Positions 56,808 to 64,000 of a DNA stretch of 64,000 nucleotides are shown piece after piece. Below the pieces are notes generated by a model that searched no databases, was not told the origin of the DNA, and saw nothing but the letters and a program-made list of their open reading frames with translations. The stretch is from Arthrobacter sp. U41 (GTDB lineage Bacteria > Actinomycetota > Actinomycetes > Actinomycetales > Micrococcaceae). Position 1 is the first letter of the stretch, and each line of letters opens with the position of its first letter. Made by a program: the position numbers and the translations under genes. The stretch lies in assembly GCF_001750145.1 (NCBI RefSeq), contig NZ_CP015732.1, forward strand, positions 3,720,001 through 3,784,000, in the 5' to 3' direction.

Positions 56808-56811
56808 TTGG

Positions 56812-57738
56812 TTACCAGCCGCGCTCGGCGAGGCGGTGCGGGGCCGGGATCTCGTCCACGTTGATGCCGACCATGGCCTCGCCCAGGCCGCGGGAGGCCT
56901 TGGCGATCTCTTCCGGGTCGTCGAAGAAGGTGGTGGCCTTCACGACGGCGGCGGCACGCTGGGCCGGGTTGCCGGACTTGAAGATGCCGGAGCCGACGAA
57001 GACGCCGTCGGCGCCGAGCTGCATCATCATCGCGGCGTCGGCCGGGGTGGCGATGCCGCCGGCGGTGAACAGGACCACGGGGAGCTTGCCGGTGGAGGCT
57101 ACTTCCTTGACCAGTTCGTACGGGGCCTGCAGTTCCTTGGCGGCGACGTAGAGCTCATCCTCGGCCATGCCGGCGAGCCGCTTGATCTCCGCGCGGATCT
57201 GGCGCATGTGGGTGGTGGCGTTGGAGACGTCCCCGGTGCCGGCCTCACCCTTGGAGCGGATCATCGCCGCGCCCTCGTTGATGCGGCGCAGGGCCTCACC
57301 AAGGTTCGTGGCGCCGCAGACGAAGGGAATCGTGAAGTTCCACTTGTCGATGTGGTTGGCGTAATCGGCCGGGGTCAGGACCTCGGACTCGTCGATGTAG
57401 TCCACCCCGAGGGTCTGAATGACCTGGGCCTCGACGAAATGGCCGATCCGGACCTTTGCCATGACCGGGATGGACACGGCCGCGATGATTGCCTCGATCA
57501 TGTCCGGATCGGACATGCGGGACACACCGCCCTGGGCGCGGATGTCGGCGGGAACACGTTCCAGCGCCATAACGGCCACGGCGCCGGCATCCTCAGCGAT
57601 GAGGGCCTGCTCGACGTTGACGACGTCCATGATGACGCCGCCCTTGAGCATCTCCGCCATGCCGCGTTTGACGCGGTTGCTGCCCGTAACGCTCTTCGCG
57701 GACGCGCCGGCTTCGCTGCTTACATCAGGTGTAGACAC
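56812..57738 (-). CDS. pdxS: PLP synthase lyase subunit PdxS
   Basis: 308 residues. Makes PLP from ribose 5-phosphate, glyceraldehyde 3-phosphate and ammonia from PdxT. Signatures: [37 protein letters not shown] then KVRIGHF with the catalytic Lys, and [18 protein letters not shown] start at 57738 with AGGGG five bases upstream; the frame start at 57789 has no such site. Possibly monocistronic; pgsA is 170 bp upstream. Confidence 0.97.
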   Translation of the reverse strand: MSTPDVSSEAGASAKSVTGSNRVKRGMAEMLKGGVIMDVVNVEQALIAEDAGAVAVMALERVPADIRAQGGVSRMSDPDMIEAIIAAVSIPVMAKVRIGHFVEAQVIQTLGVDYIDESEVLTPADYANHIDKWNFTIPFVCGATNLGEALRRINEGAAMIRSKGEAGTGDVSNATTHMRQIRAEIKRLAGMAEDELYVAAKELQAPYELVKEVASTGKLPVVLFTAGGIATPADAAMMMQLGADGVFVGSGIFKSGNPAQRAAAVVKATTFFDDPEEIAKASRGLGEAMVGINVDEIPAPHRLAERGW

Positions 57739-57908
57739 AAAAACCCCTATGGGTAGATAGATGACCTCGCCGGAGCGCGGACGGCACACAAATGCCGCTT
57801 CGCACGCACCGGATTACCGGATCCATTGGCCGGTAGTGCTAATACTAGTCCCCCGCCGCGGCCCGGCTGAATTCCGGTTACAGCTGCGGACCCGCCGAAG
57901 CTGTGTGC

Positions 57909-58547
57909 TCAGGCGGCCTGTTCGGTTGCGGTGCCCTCGGTCTCTTCGAGCGACTGCCGGCGCACCGTGATGATCCGCTGGATGACGGTCACAAGGCTCG
58001 CGGCGGCGAGGAGGCAAAGCGTCACGAAAAGCACCACCGTGGGCAGGCCGAGGCCGGTGAAACCGGTGACCACCAGCACGGAAACCAGCCGTTCGGCGCG
58101 CTCGGCGATGCCCACATTGGCCTGGAAGCCCAGCGCCTCGGCCTTGGCGCGGGCGTAGGACACCACCATGCCCAGGACCAGGCACAGGACGGCGGCAACC
58201 GCGATGGGCGTGTCCGCCCCTCCGGTGAAGAACCAGACCGCGACGCCGGCGAACAGGGCGCCGTCGGCAACCCGGTCCAGGGTGGAATCCAGGAAGTTCC
58301 CCCAGCGGCCCCCGCCCTTTTGCATCCGTGCCATGATGCCGTCGATGACGTCGGAGAAGATGAACGCGGTGATGAAGAGGGTTCCCCACCAGAGCTCGCC
58401 CAGCGGGTAGAACACGAGGGCGCCGACCACGACGCCGAGGGTTCCGATGATGGTCACCGCGTCCGGGGAGACGCCGATCCGCAACAGCCAGCGGGCAAGC
58501 GGGGAGAACAGCGCGGTGAAAAACCCGCGTGCGTGCCTATTCAGCAT
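57909..58547 (-). CDS. CDP-alcohol phosphatidyltransferase (phosphatidylinositol-phosphate synthase type)
   Basis: 212 residues from MLNRHARGFFTALFSPL, with about six membrane helices. Catalytic signature D-G-x2-A-R-x8-G-x3-D-x3-D is present as DGIMARMQKGGGRWGNFLD followed by STLD. In actinobacteria this gene next to a HIT protein is usually the phosphatidylinositol phosphate synthase (pgsA1-like) starting PI and PIM lipid synthesis. It overlaps the HIT gene by 11 bases. The substrate alcohol is inferred from context. Confidence 0.85.
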   Translation of the reverse strand: MLNRHARGFFTALFSPLARWLLRIGVSPDAVTIIGTLGVVVGALVFYPLGELWWGTLFITAFIFSDVIDGIMARMQKGGGRWGNFLDSTLDRVADGALFAGVAVWFFTGGADTPIAVAAVLCLVLGMVVSYARAKAEALGFQANVGIAERAERLVSVLVVTGFTGLGLPTVVLFVTLCLLAAASLVTVIQRIITVRRQSLEETEGTATEQAA

Positions 58548-59160
58548 CCGTCGCCCCGGCGGTCGCCTGCCCCGCGTCGTTCGCCTGGGGCCAGGCGTCC
58601 GCCACCTGCTGGCGGACCTCGCCAAGGGTCTGGGTGATGGCCTTGGTCTGGGCGATGATCGGGAAGAAGTTCCCGTCCCCGCCCCAGCGCGGCACCACGT
58701 GCTGGTGCAGGTGCCCGGCGATCCCGGCGCCGCCGGTGACGCCCTGGTTCATCCCGAGGTTGAAGCCGGTGGGGTTGGCGACCTTGCGCAGCACGCGCAT
58801 GGCCGTCTGGGTCAGCTCGGCGAATTCGGCCGTTTCCTCCACGGTCAGGTCTGTGTAGTCAGGGATGTGACGGTACGGGCAGACCAGCAGGTGGCCCGGG
58901 TTGTACGGGAAGAGGTTGAGCACCACGTAGCTGGTCCGGCCGCGGTAGACGATCAGGGAATCGTCGTCCTCGCGTTCCGGTGCCACGCAGAACGGACAGT
59001 CGTCCACGTTCTTGAACTGGTGCTGCCCGCCCTTGATGTACGCCATCCGGTGCGGAGTCCACAGGCGCTGGAACGCGTCCGGCACCCCGGCCAGGCCAAA
59101 GTCGTCGGTCACGCCGTCGTCCCCCGGATACTCCGAAGCGGCCCCTGTGGTTTCCTGCAT
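58537..59160 (-). CDS. HIT-domain protein (Ap4A phosphorylase-like)
   Basis: 207 residues. HIT motif HLHQHVV (in GIAGHLHQHVVPRWGGD) with the catalytic middle His; zinc-type CPFC near residue 55. Actinobacterial HIT proteins of this form act as Ap4A phosphorylases. Acidic N-terminal and Ala-rich C-terminal extensions. Located between thrS and pgsA. Confidence 0.92.
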   Translation of the reverse strand: MQETTGAASEYPGDDGVTDDFGLAGVPDAFQRLWTPHRMAYIKGGQHQFKNVDDCPFCVAPEREDDDSLIVYRGRTSYVVLNLFPYNPGHLLVCPYRHIPDYTDLTVEETAEFAELTQTAMRVLRKVANPTGFNLGMNQGVTGGAGIAGHLHQHVVPRWGGDGNFFPIIAQTKAITQTLGEVRQQVADAWPQANDAGQATAGATDAE

Positions 59161-59180
59161 GCCTGTTTCTTCCCTGTCCG

Positions 59181-61190
59181 CTAGCTGGTCCGGTTGCGGA
59201 CGGCGTCGACGATCCGCTGGACGGCCTCGGCCACCGGCACGCCGTTGTCCTGGCTGCCGTCGCGGAAACGGAAGGACACGGCGCCGGCCTCGGCGTCGTC
59301 TCCCCCGGCGATCAGCACGAACGGGATCTTGTCCTTGCTGGCGGTGCGGATCTTCTTCGGGAAACGGTCCGAGGAAATGTCCACCTCGGCGCGGATGCCT
59401 GCGGCCTTGAGCTGTCCCACGACGTCGAACATGTAGTCGTTGAACGCCTCGGCCACCGGGATGCCGACCACCTGCACGGGGGCCAGCCAGGCCGGGAAGG
59501 CGCCGGCGTAGTGCTCGGTCAGCACACCCATGAAGCGCTCCACCGAGCCGAACAGGGCACGGTGGATCATCACGGGACGCTGCCGGCTGCCGTCGGCGGC
59601 CTGGAACTCAAGTTCGAAGCGTTCGGGCAGGTTGAAGTCCAGCTGGATGGTGGACATCTGCCAGGTGCGGCCGAGCGCGTCCTTGGCCTGGACGGAAATC
59701 TTGGGGCCGTAGAACGCGGCTCCGCCCGGATCCGGGACGAGCTCAAGCCCGGAGGCTTCGGCCACCTCGGCGAGGGTGCGGGTGGCTTCCTCCCATGCGG
59801 CGTCGTCGCCGACGAACTTGTCCTCGTTCTTCGTGGAGAGCTCGAGGTAGAAATCGTCCAGGCCGTAGTCCTTGAGCAGGCCGAGGACGAAGTTCAGCGT
59901 GGTGGTGAGCTCGTCCTTCATCTGCTCGCGGGTGCAGTAGATGTGGGCATCGTCCTGGGTCATGCCCCGGACTCGGGTCAGGCCGTGCACGACGCCGGAC
60001 TTCTCGTAGCGGTAGACCGAGCCGAACTCGAAGAGCCGCAGCGGCAGTTCGCGGTAGGACCGTCCGCGGGACCGGAAGATCAGGTTGTGCATGGGGCAGT
60101 TCATCGGCTTGAGGTAGTAGTCCTGGCCGGGCTTGCGGACCGTGCCGTCCTCGTTGAGCTCCGCGTCGATGTGCATCGCCGGGAACATGCCCTCCTTGTA
60201 CCAGTCCAGGTGGCCCGAGACTTCGTAGAGGTGGCCCTTGGTGATGTGCGGGGTGTAGACAAAGTCATAGCCGGCATCCACGTGGCGCTGCCGGGAGTAG
60301 TCCTCCATGGCCTTGCGGATGATGCCGCCCTTGGGGTGGAACACCGGCAGGCCGGAGCCGAGCTCGTCCGGGAAGGAGAACAGGTCCAGTTCCGCGCCGA
60401 GCTTGCGGTGGTCGCGCCGCTCGGCCTCGGCGATGCGTTCCTGGTAGGCCTTGAGCGCGTCCTTGGTGGGCCAGGCGGTGCCGTAGATGCGCTGCAGCTG
60501 CTGGTTGTTCTGGTTGCCCAGCCAGTAGGCGGCCGAGGAACGGGTCAGCGCAAAAGCGTTGGAGATGAGCTTGGTGTTCTGCAGGTGCGGGCCGCGGCAC
60601 AGATCGCACCAGATGCTGTCACCGCTCTTGCGGTCCACGTTGTCGTAGATCGTGATGTCGCCGGCGCCGACCTCGACGTTGACGCCTTCTCCGGCCTCGG
60701 CGGCGTCGTTCTTCCGGCCGAGGAGTTCGAGCTTATAGGGCTCGTCCTTCATCGCCTGGCGGGCCTCGTCCTCGGTGACCACCCGGCGGACGAATTTCTG
60801 GTTCTGGTTGATGATCTTTTGCATCATCTTTTCCAGGGTCTTCAGGTCTTCCGGGGTGAACGGCTCCTCGACGTCGAAGTCGAAGTAGAAGCCGTCGGTG
60901 ATGTACGGGCCGATGCCGAGTTTGGCGTCGGGGCGCAGCTGCTGCACGGCCTGGGCCATGACGTGGGCGGTGGAGTGGCGCAGGACGTTAAGGCCGTCCG
61001 GGGAGTCGATGGTGACGGCCTGGACCGTGGCGTCCTCGGGCAGCGGCTGGTCCAGGTCCTTCAGCTCGCCGTTGACGCGGGCCACAACGACGTCCCGGCG
61101 CTCAAAAAAGAGTTCCGCGCCGGTGGTCCCGGTAGCCACCTTGGTCTCTTCGCCATCGACGAGAAGGGTGATCTGCTGGGCATCTGACAC
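59181..61190 (-). CDS. thrS: Threonyl-tRNA synthetase
   Basis: 669 residues from GTG 61190 with AGGAG upstream. TGS domain, editing domain with [14 protein letters not shown] and the [12 protein letters not shown] second motif, class II core with [20 protein letters not shown] (zinc Cys) and [14 protein letters not shown], then the anticodon domain [12 protein letters not shown]. No T-box-like leader is apparent in the 106-bp gap to dnaE2. Confidence 0.97.
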   Translation of the reverse strand: MSDAQQITLLVDGEETKVATGTTGAELFFERRDVVVARVNGELKDLDQPLPEDATVQAVTIDSPDGLNVLRHSTAHVMAQAVQQLRPDAKLGIGPYITDGFYFDFDVEEPFTPEDLKTLEKMMQKIINQNQKFVRRVVTEDEARQAMKDEPYKLELLGRKNDAAEAGEGVNVEVGAGDITIYDNVDRKSGDSIWCDLCRGPHLQNTKLISNAFALTRSSAAYWLGNQNNQQLQRIYGTAWPTKDALKAYQERIAEAERRDHRKLGAELDLFSFPDELGSGLPVFHPKGGIIRKAMEDYSRQRHVDAGYDFVYTPHITKGHLYEVSGHLDWYKEGMFPAMHIDAELNEDGTVRKPGQDYYLKPMNCPMHNLIFRSRGRSYRELPLRLFEFGSVYRYEKSGVVHGLTRVRGMTQDDAHIYCTREQMKDELTTTLNFVLGLLKDYGLDDFYLELSTKNEDKFVGDDAAWEEATRTLAEVAEASGLELVPDPGGAAFYGPKISVQAKDALGRTWQMSTIQLDFNLPERFELEFQAADGSRQRPVMIHRALFGSVERFMGVLTEHYAGAFPAWLAPVQVVGIPVAEAFNDYMFDVVGQLKAAGIRAEVDISSDRFPKKIRTASKDKIPFVLIAGGDDAEAGAVSFRFRDGSQDNGVPVAEAVQRIVDAVRNRTS

Positions 61191-61296
61191 GGGTGTCTCC
61201 TGTTCAAAGTTAAGGCTTCGTAGCTTGTGGCGTACGGGGACCACAGCCAGCCTCGTCCATGCTATCGGTTTCTGCAGAGGCCAACCAACGCACCGC

Positions 61297-64000
61297 TCAG
61301 CCTCCCAGCCCGGTGATGGCGAGGTTGCGGCTGATCCCCTCCAGCGGCCCCGGAGGCTCCGGTTCCCGGTTTTCCGGGATCCCGGACGCCGGGACCGGGA
61401 ACGGCAGGGTTTCGGTGCGGCTCAGGTCCCAGGCCATGCTGGCGCTGATGCTGATCCCCCGCGGCCCGGTCCGCCGGGTGTTTCCCCGGATCAGCAGCAG
61501 CCGGGTGCCGAACAGCAGCGGCCCCGCCAGCTCCTGGGCCTCATGGAAGAACACCGAGTCCACACAGCCGGTGCCGTCGTCGATGCTGATGAACACCACG
61601 CGGCGGCCTCCCCGCATGGGCGGGGTCTGGGTGGCGACGCGGACTCCGGCGACCAGCACCTCGGTGCCGTTGCGCAGCCCCAGCAGCTTGTCCGCAGTGG
61701 TGACGCCGAGCCGGTCCAGCAGCGGCCGGTGGCTGGCCATCAGATGTCCGCTGACATCCATGGCCATCAGGTCCAGTTCGGCCCGGACGGTATCCACCAT
61801 GGTGGGTGCGGGCAGCCCGGTCTTGAGGTTCTTCAGCTCGACGTCGCCCAGCGGCAGCGACAGCTGCCCCTCGATCACCTCGTGGCCTTTGCGCTGCGGC
61901 CGGCTTTGCAGGGCCTGCAGGTGCTGCACCAGGTCCGCGCGGTTGGCGGTTCCACCGGCGGCGCGGTGCAGGGAGTCGAAGGCGCCCAGCTGGGCCAGCC
62001 GCTGGATGCTTGGTTTGCTCAGCCGGGACCTGGCCCGCAGGTCCGCGAGCGAGTCATAGGGCTGTCCCGCCACAATCCTTTTCAGCTCGGTTCCGGAGAG
62101 ACCGTAGATGCCGTTCAGGCTCAGCCGGATGCCCAGCCTGCCGCGGTCCGGGCCGGTGGCCACGCGTTCCACCCGGTACTCGGCCTGGCTCCGGTTGATA
62201 TCCAGGGGCAGGATCGGGATCCCCAGCCGCCGGGCCTCGGACACGAGGAGACGCTTGGGATACATGCCCGGATCGTGTTCCCACAGCCCGGCGAGGAACG
62301 CTTCCGGGTGGTGGGTCTTGAGCCAGGCTGACTGGTAGGTGGGCACGGCAAAGGCGGCGCCGTGCGCTTTGCAGAACCCGAAGCTGCCGAAGGCCTTGAG
62401 CGTCCCCCAGACCTTGTCCACCACTGCGGGACTGTACCCCCGGGCGCGGGCCTCCTTCCGGAAGAACTCCTCCACCCGGCCTTCCAGCACCTCGTCGCCG
62501 AGGGCGCGGCGGAATTCGTCAGCCCGCGCCAGCCCGCAGCCGGTCATGACGTCGAAAGTTTTCAGGATCTGCTCATGGAACACGGTGACGCCGTGGGTCT
62601 CCTGGAGGACCGGTTTGAGGTCAGGGTGCGGATAGACCTCGGGGGCGAAGCCGTGCCGGTGTTCCAGGAAGGGCCGGACCATGTCCGATTTCATCGGGCC
62701 CGGGCGGAAGAGGGAGATGTCGATGATGAGGTCGTTGAACTCCCGGGGGGCGAGTTTGCCGATGAGCTCCCGCTGCCCGGGTGATTCGATCTGGAAGCAG
62801 CCCAGGGTGTGGGTGCTCCGGATCAGCTCATAGGTGGGTTCGTCGTCGAGCGGCACGGCATTGAGGTCGATCCGGCCGTCCTCGGCGATGTAGTCCGGGC
62901 CCGTCCCGTCCGGCCCCGCCGGGTGGGCCCCGGCTGCCACCACCTCGGCTTTGGAGGGATGCAGGCGGATCACCTCGCGGACGGCGAAGGCCATGGCGCT
63001 TTGCATCCGGACGCCAAGGACATCGAGTTTGAGCATGCCCATCGGGTCCATGTCGTGCTTGTCGAACTGGCTCATCGGCAGGCCCAGTCCGCTGGGCTGC
63101 ACGGGGGTCCGGTCCAGCAGGGTGGCGTCCCCCAGGATGACCCCGCAGGGGTGCATGGAGATGTGGCGCGGCAGCCGGTCCAGCCGTTCGGTGAGGTCCA
63201 CCAGGAGGTCCAGCTGCTGGTTCCCGCTGATGTCCCGCTGCCCCACCCGGCCGGCGAATTCCTTCAGCTCAGGCTTCTCCACGAGGGCTTCGCGGAAGTT
63301 CCGGGCCGAGAACCGCCACAGCTGCTTGGCGATGTCCCCGATCTCGCCTTCCTCCATGCCCAGCGCCAGGCCGGCGTCCCGCACGGCACCGCGAGCGCGG
63401 TAGCCGTTTTGCATGCTCATGAGCGTGACGCGCCCGGAGCCGAAGCGCTCAAAGATCTTCCGGTACACGTTGTGCCGTTCGGCGCTTTCGACGTCGATGT
63501 CGATGTCCGGGAGGGTGGCGCGGTCCCGGGAGAGGAAGCGCTCGAAGATGAGGTCGTGCTGGAGCGGGTTCACCTGGCTGACATCGATCAGGTAGTTGAC
63601 CAGGCTGGAGGCGCCCGAGCCGCGCGCCGCTGCCCTTACCCCCATGTCCAGGATCATCCGGGAGACCTCGGCCACGGTCAGGAAGTACGCGGCGAAGCCC
63701 AGGCTGTCGATGATCCTCAGCTCGTGCTCCAGCCGCGAGCGGAGCTCCTTGGCGGGCTTGCCGGTGATCCCAGGGAACCGCCTGCTGATGCCCGCTTCGC
63801 AGCGCAGGGTGAGTTCAACGAGGGGGTCCCCGGCGATGCCGATCACCGAGGCTTCCGGCACTACGGGCTGTTTCCATCCCATGTCCGTCACCGGGTCCAT
63901 CCGGCAACGGTCCGCGAGCGCCGCGGTCTGCGCCATCAGGTTCTTGAGGTCCGCGGCGCCGTACCCGGCGGAGTGCATGATCTCCTTTCCCAGCTGGAGC
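61297..64000 (-). CDS. dnaE2: Error-prone DNA polymerase III alpha-like (DnaE2), C-terminal part
   Basis: About 900 codons visible, running off the right edge; the N-terminus and PHP domain are outside. The polymerase core is complete: [30 protein letters not shown] (catalytic Asp pair), [11 protein letters not shown] and [16 protein letters not shown]. The C-terminal OB segment ends in [12 protein letters not shown]. DnaE2 carries out SOS translesion synthesis with ImuA'/ImuB; those genes are not in view. The frame is open to the window end. Confidence 0.93.
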   Translation of the reverse strand, partial: LQLGKEIMHSAGYGAADLKNLMAQTAALADRCRMDPVTDMGWKQPVVPEASVIGIAGDPLVELTLRCEAGISRRFPGITGKPAKELRSRLEHELRIIDSLGFAAYFLTVAEVSRMILDMGVRAAARGSGASSLVNYLIDVSQVNPLQHDLIFERFLSRDRATLPDIDIDVESAERHNVYRKIFERFGSGRVTLMSMQNGYRARGAVRDAGLALGMEEGEIGDIAKQLWRFSARNFREALVEKPELKEFAGRVGQRDISGNQQLDLLVDLTERLDRLPRHISMHPCGVILGDATLLDRTPVQPSGLGLPMSQFDKHDMDPMGMLKLDVLGVRMQSAMAFAVREVIRLHPSKAEVVAAGAHPAGPDGTGPDYIAEDGRIDLNAVPLDDEPTYELIRSTHTLGCFQIESPGQRELIGKLAPREFNDLIIDISLFRPGPMKSDMVRPFLEHRHGFAPEVYPHPDLKPVLQETHGVTVFHEQILKTFDVMTGCGLARADEFRRALGDEVLEGRVEEFFRKEARARGYSPAVVDKVWGTLKAFGSFGFCKAHGAAFAVPTYQSAWLKTHHPEAFLAGLWEHDPGMYPKRLLVSEARRLGIPILPLDINRSQAEYRVERVATGPDRGRLGIRLSLNGIYGLSGTELKRIVAGQPYDSLADLRARSRLSKPSIQRLAQLGAFDSLHRAAGGTANRADLVQHLQALQSRPQRKGHEVIEGQLSLPLGDVELKNLKTGLPAPTMVDTVRAELDLMAMDVSGHLMASHRPLLDRLGVTTADKLLGLRNGTEVLVAGVRVATQTPPMRGGRRVVFISIDDGTGCVDSVFFHEAQELAGPLLFGTRLLLIRGNTRRTGPRGISISASMAWDLSRTETLPFPVPASGIPENREPEPPGPLEGISRNLAITGLGG

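Overview
The window is high-GC DNA, almost all on the minus strand, with the gene order of a Micrococcaceae chromosome (Arthrobacter/Pseudarthrobacter type). Evidence for this includes ruvX-mltG-aroECKB-efp-nusB-pyrRBC-carA, yebC-ruvCAB-yajC-secDF-rsh, a pdxS/pdxT pair, the murT-gatD lipid II amidation pair, an actinobacterial DUF222/HNH protein, an actinobacterial VLRF1 peptidyl-tRNA hydrolase and an incomplete dnaE2 at the right edge. No tRNA, rRNA, CRISPR array or prophage was seen.

Layout. 1-3.8 kb: the pyrimidine operon (pyrR, pyrB, pyrC, a membrane PH-like protein, start of carA), with a textbook PyrR-binding RNA hairpin just before the pyrR ribosome-binding site. 3.9-5.3 kb: a PrsW-like membrane protease inserted on the opposite strand. 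5.3-13.1 kb: nusB, efp, a TPR protein, the shikimate genes aroB/K/C/E, mltG and ruvX as one tightly overlapping run. 13.1-19.7 kb: alaS, two small membrane proteins, rpsD, a cupin and rarA. 19.7-21.7 kb: VLRF1, CsbD, a small orphan and a MarR regulator with an unusual leader. 21.9-30.2 kb is the accessory part: a decayed cytochrome P450/ferredoxin reductase/ferredoxin cluster, a DUF222-HNH gene, an MFS transporter divergent from a zinc-finger/HTH protein, a second decayed locus (FAD dehydrogenase plus MHS-type transporter) and a GNAT enzyme. 30.3-38.2 kb: aspS, an APC permease, hisS, a membrane-anchored cyclophilin, a DUF349 protein and an AbiEi-like protein. 38.2-48.3 kb: rsh, secF, secD, yajC, ruvB, ruvA, ruvC, yebC, pdxT. 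48.3-55.2 kb: murT-gatD, GNAT, a hydrolase, a CapA-like lipoprotein and an M3 oligopeptidase. 55.25-56.65 kb: an IS481-family element with a 15-bp target duplication, inserted inside a large palindrome. 56.7-64 kb: pdxS, a phosphatidylinositol-phosphate synthase-type pgsA, a HIT protein, thrS and dnaE2.

The core genes supply pyrimidines, chorismate, PLP, charged tRNAs, protein export, Holliday-junction processing and cell-wall maturation, mostly through translationally coupled overlaps of 1-4 bases. I do not see a new multi-gene defence or biosynthetic system. The points most worth checking are the IS insertion site and its iterated end repeats, the PyrR hairpin on the pyrR ribosome-binding site, the MarR leader (palindrome, short ORF, intrinsic terminator), the two clusters of gene remnants, and several unusual protein architectures (MltG, DUF222-HNH, ZBD-HTH, MurT without an obvious zinc ribbon).
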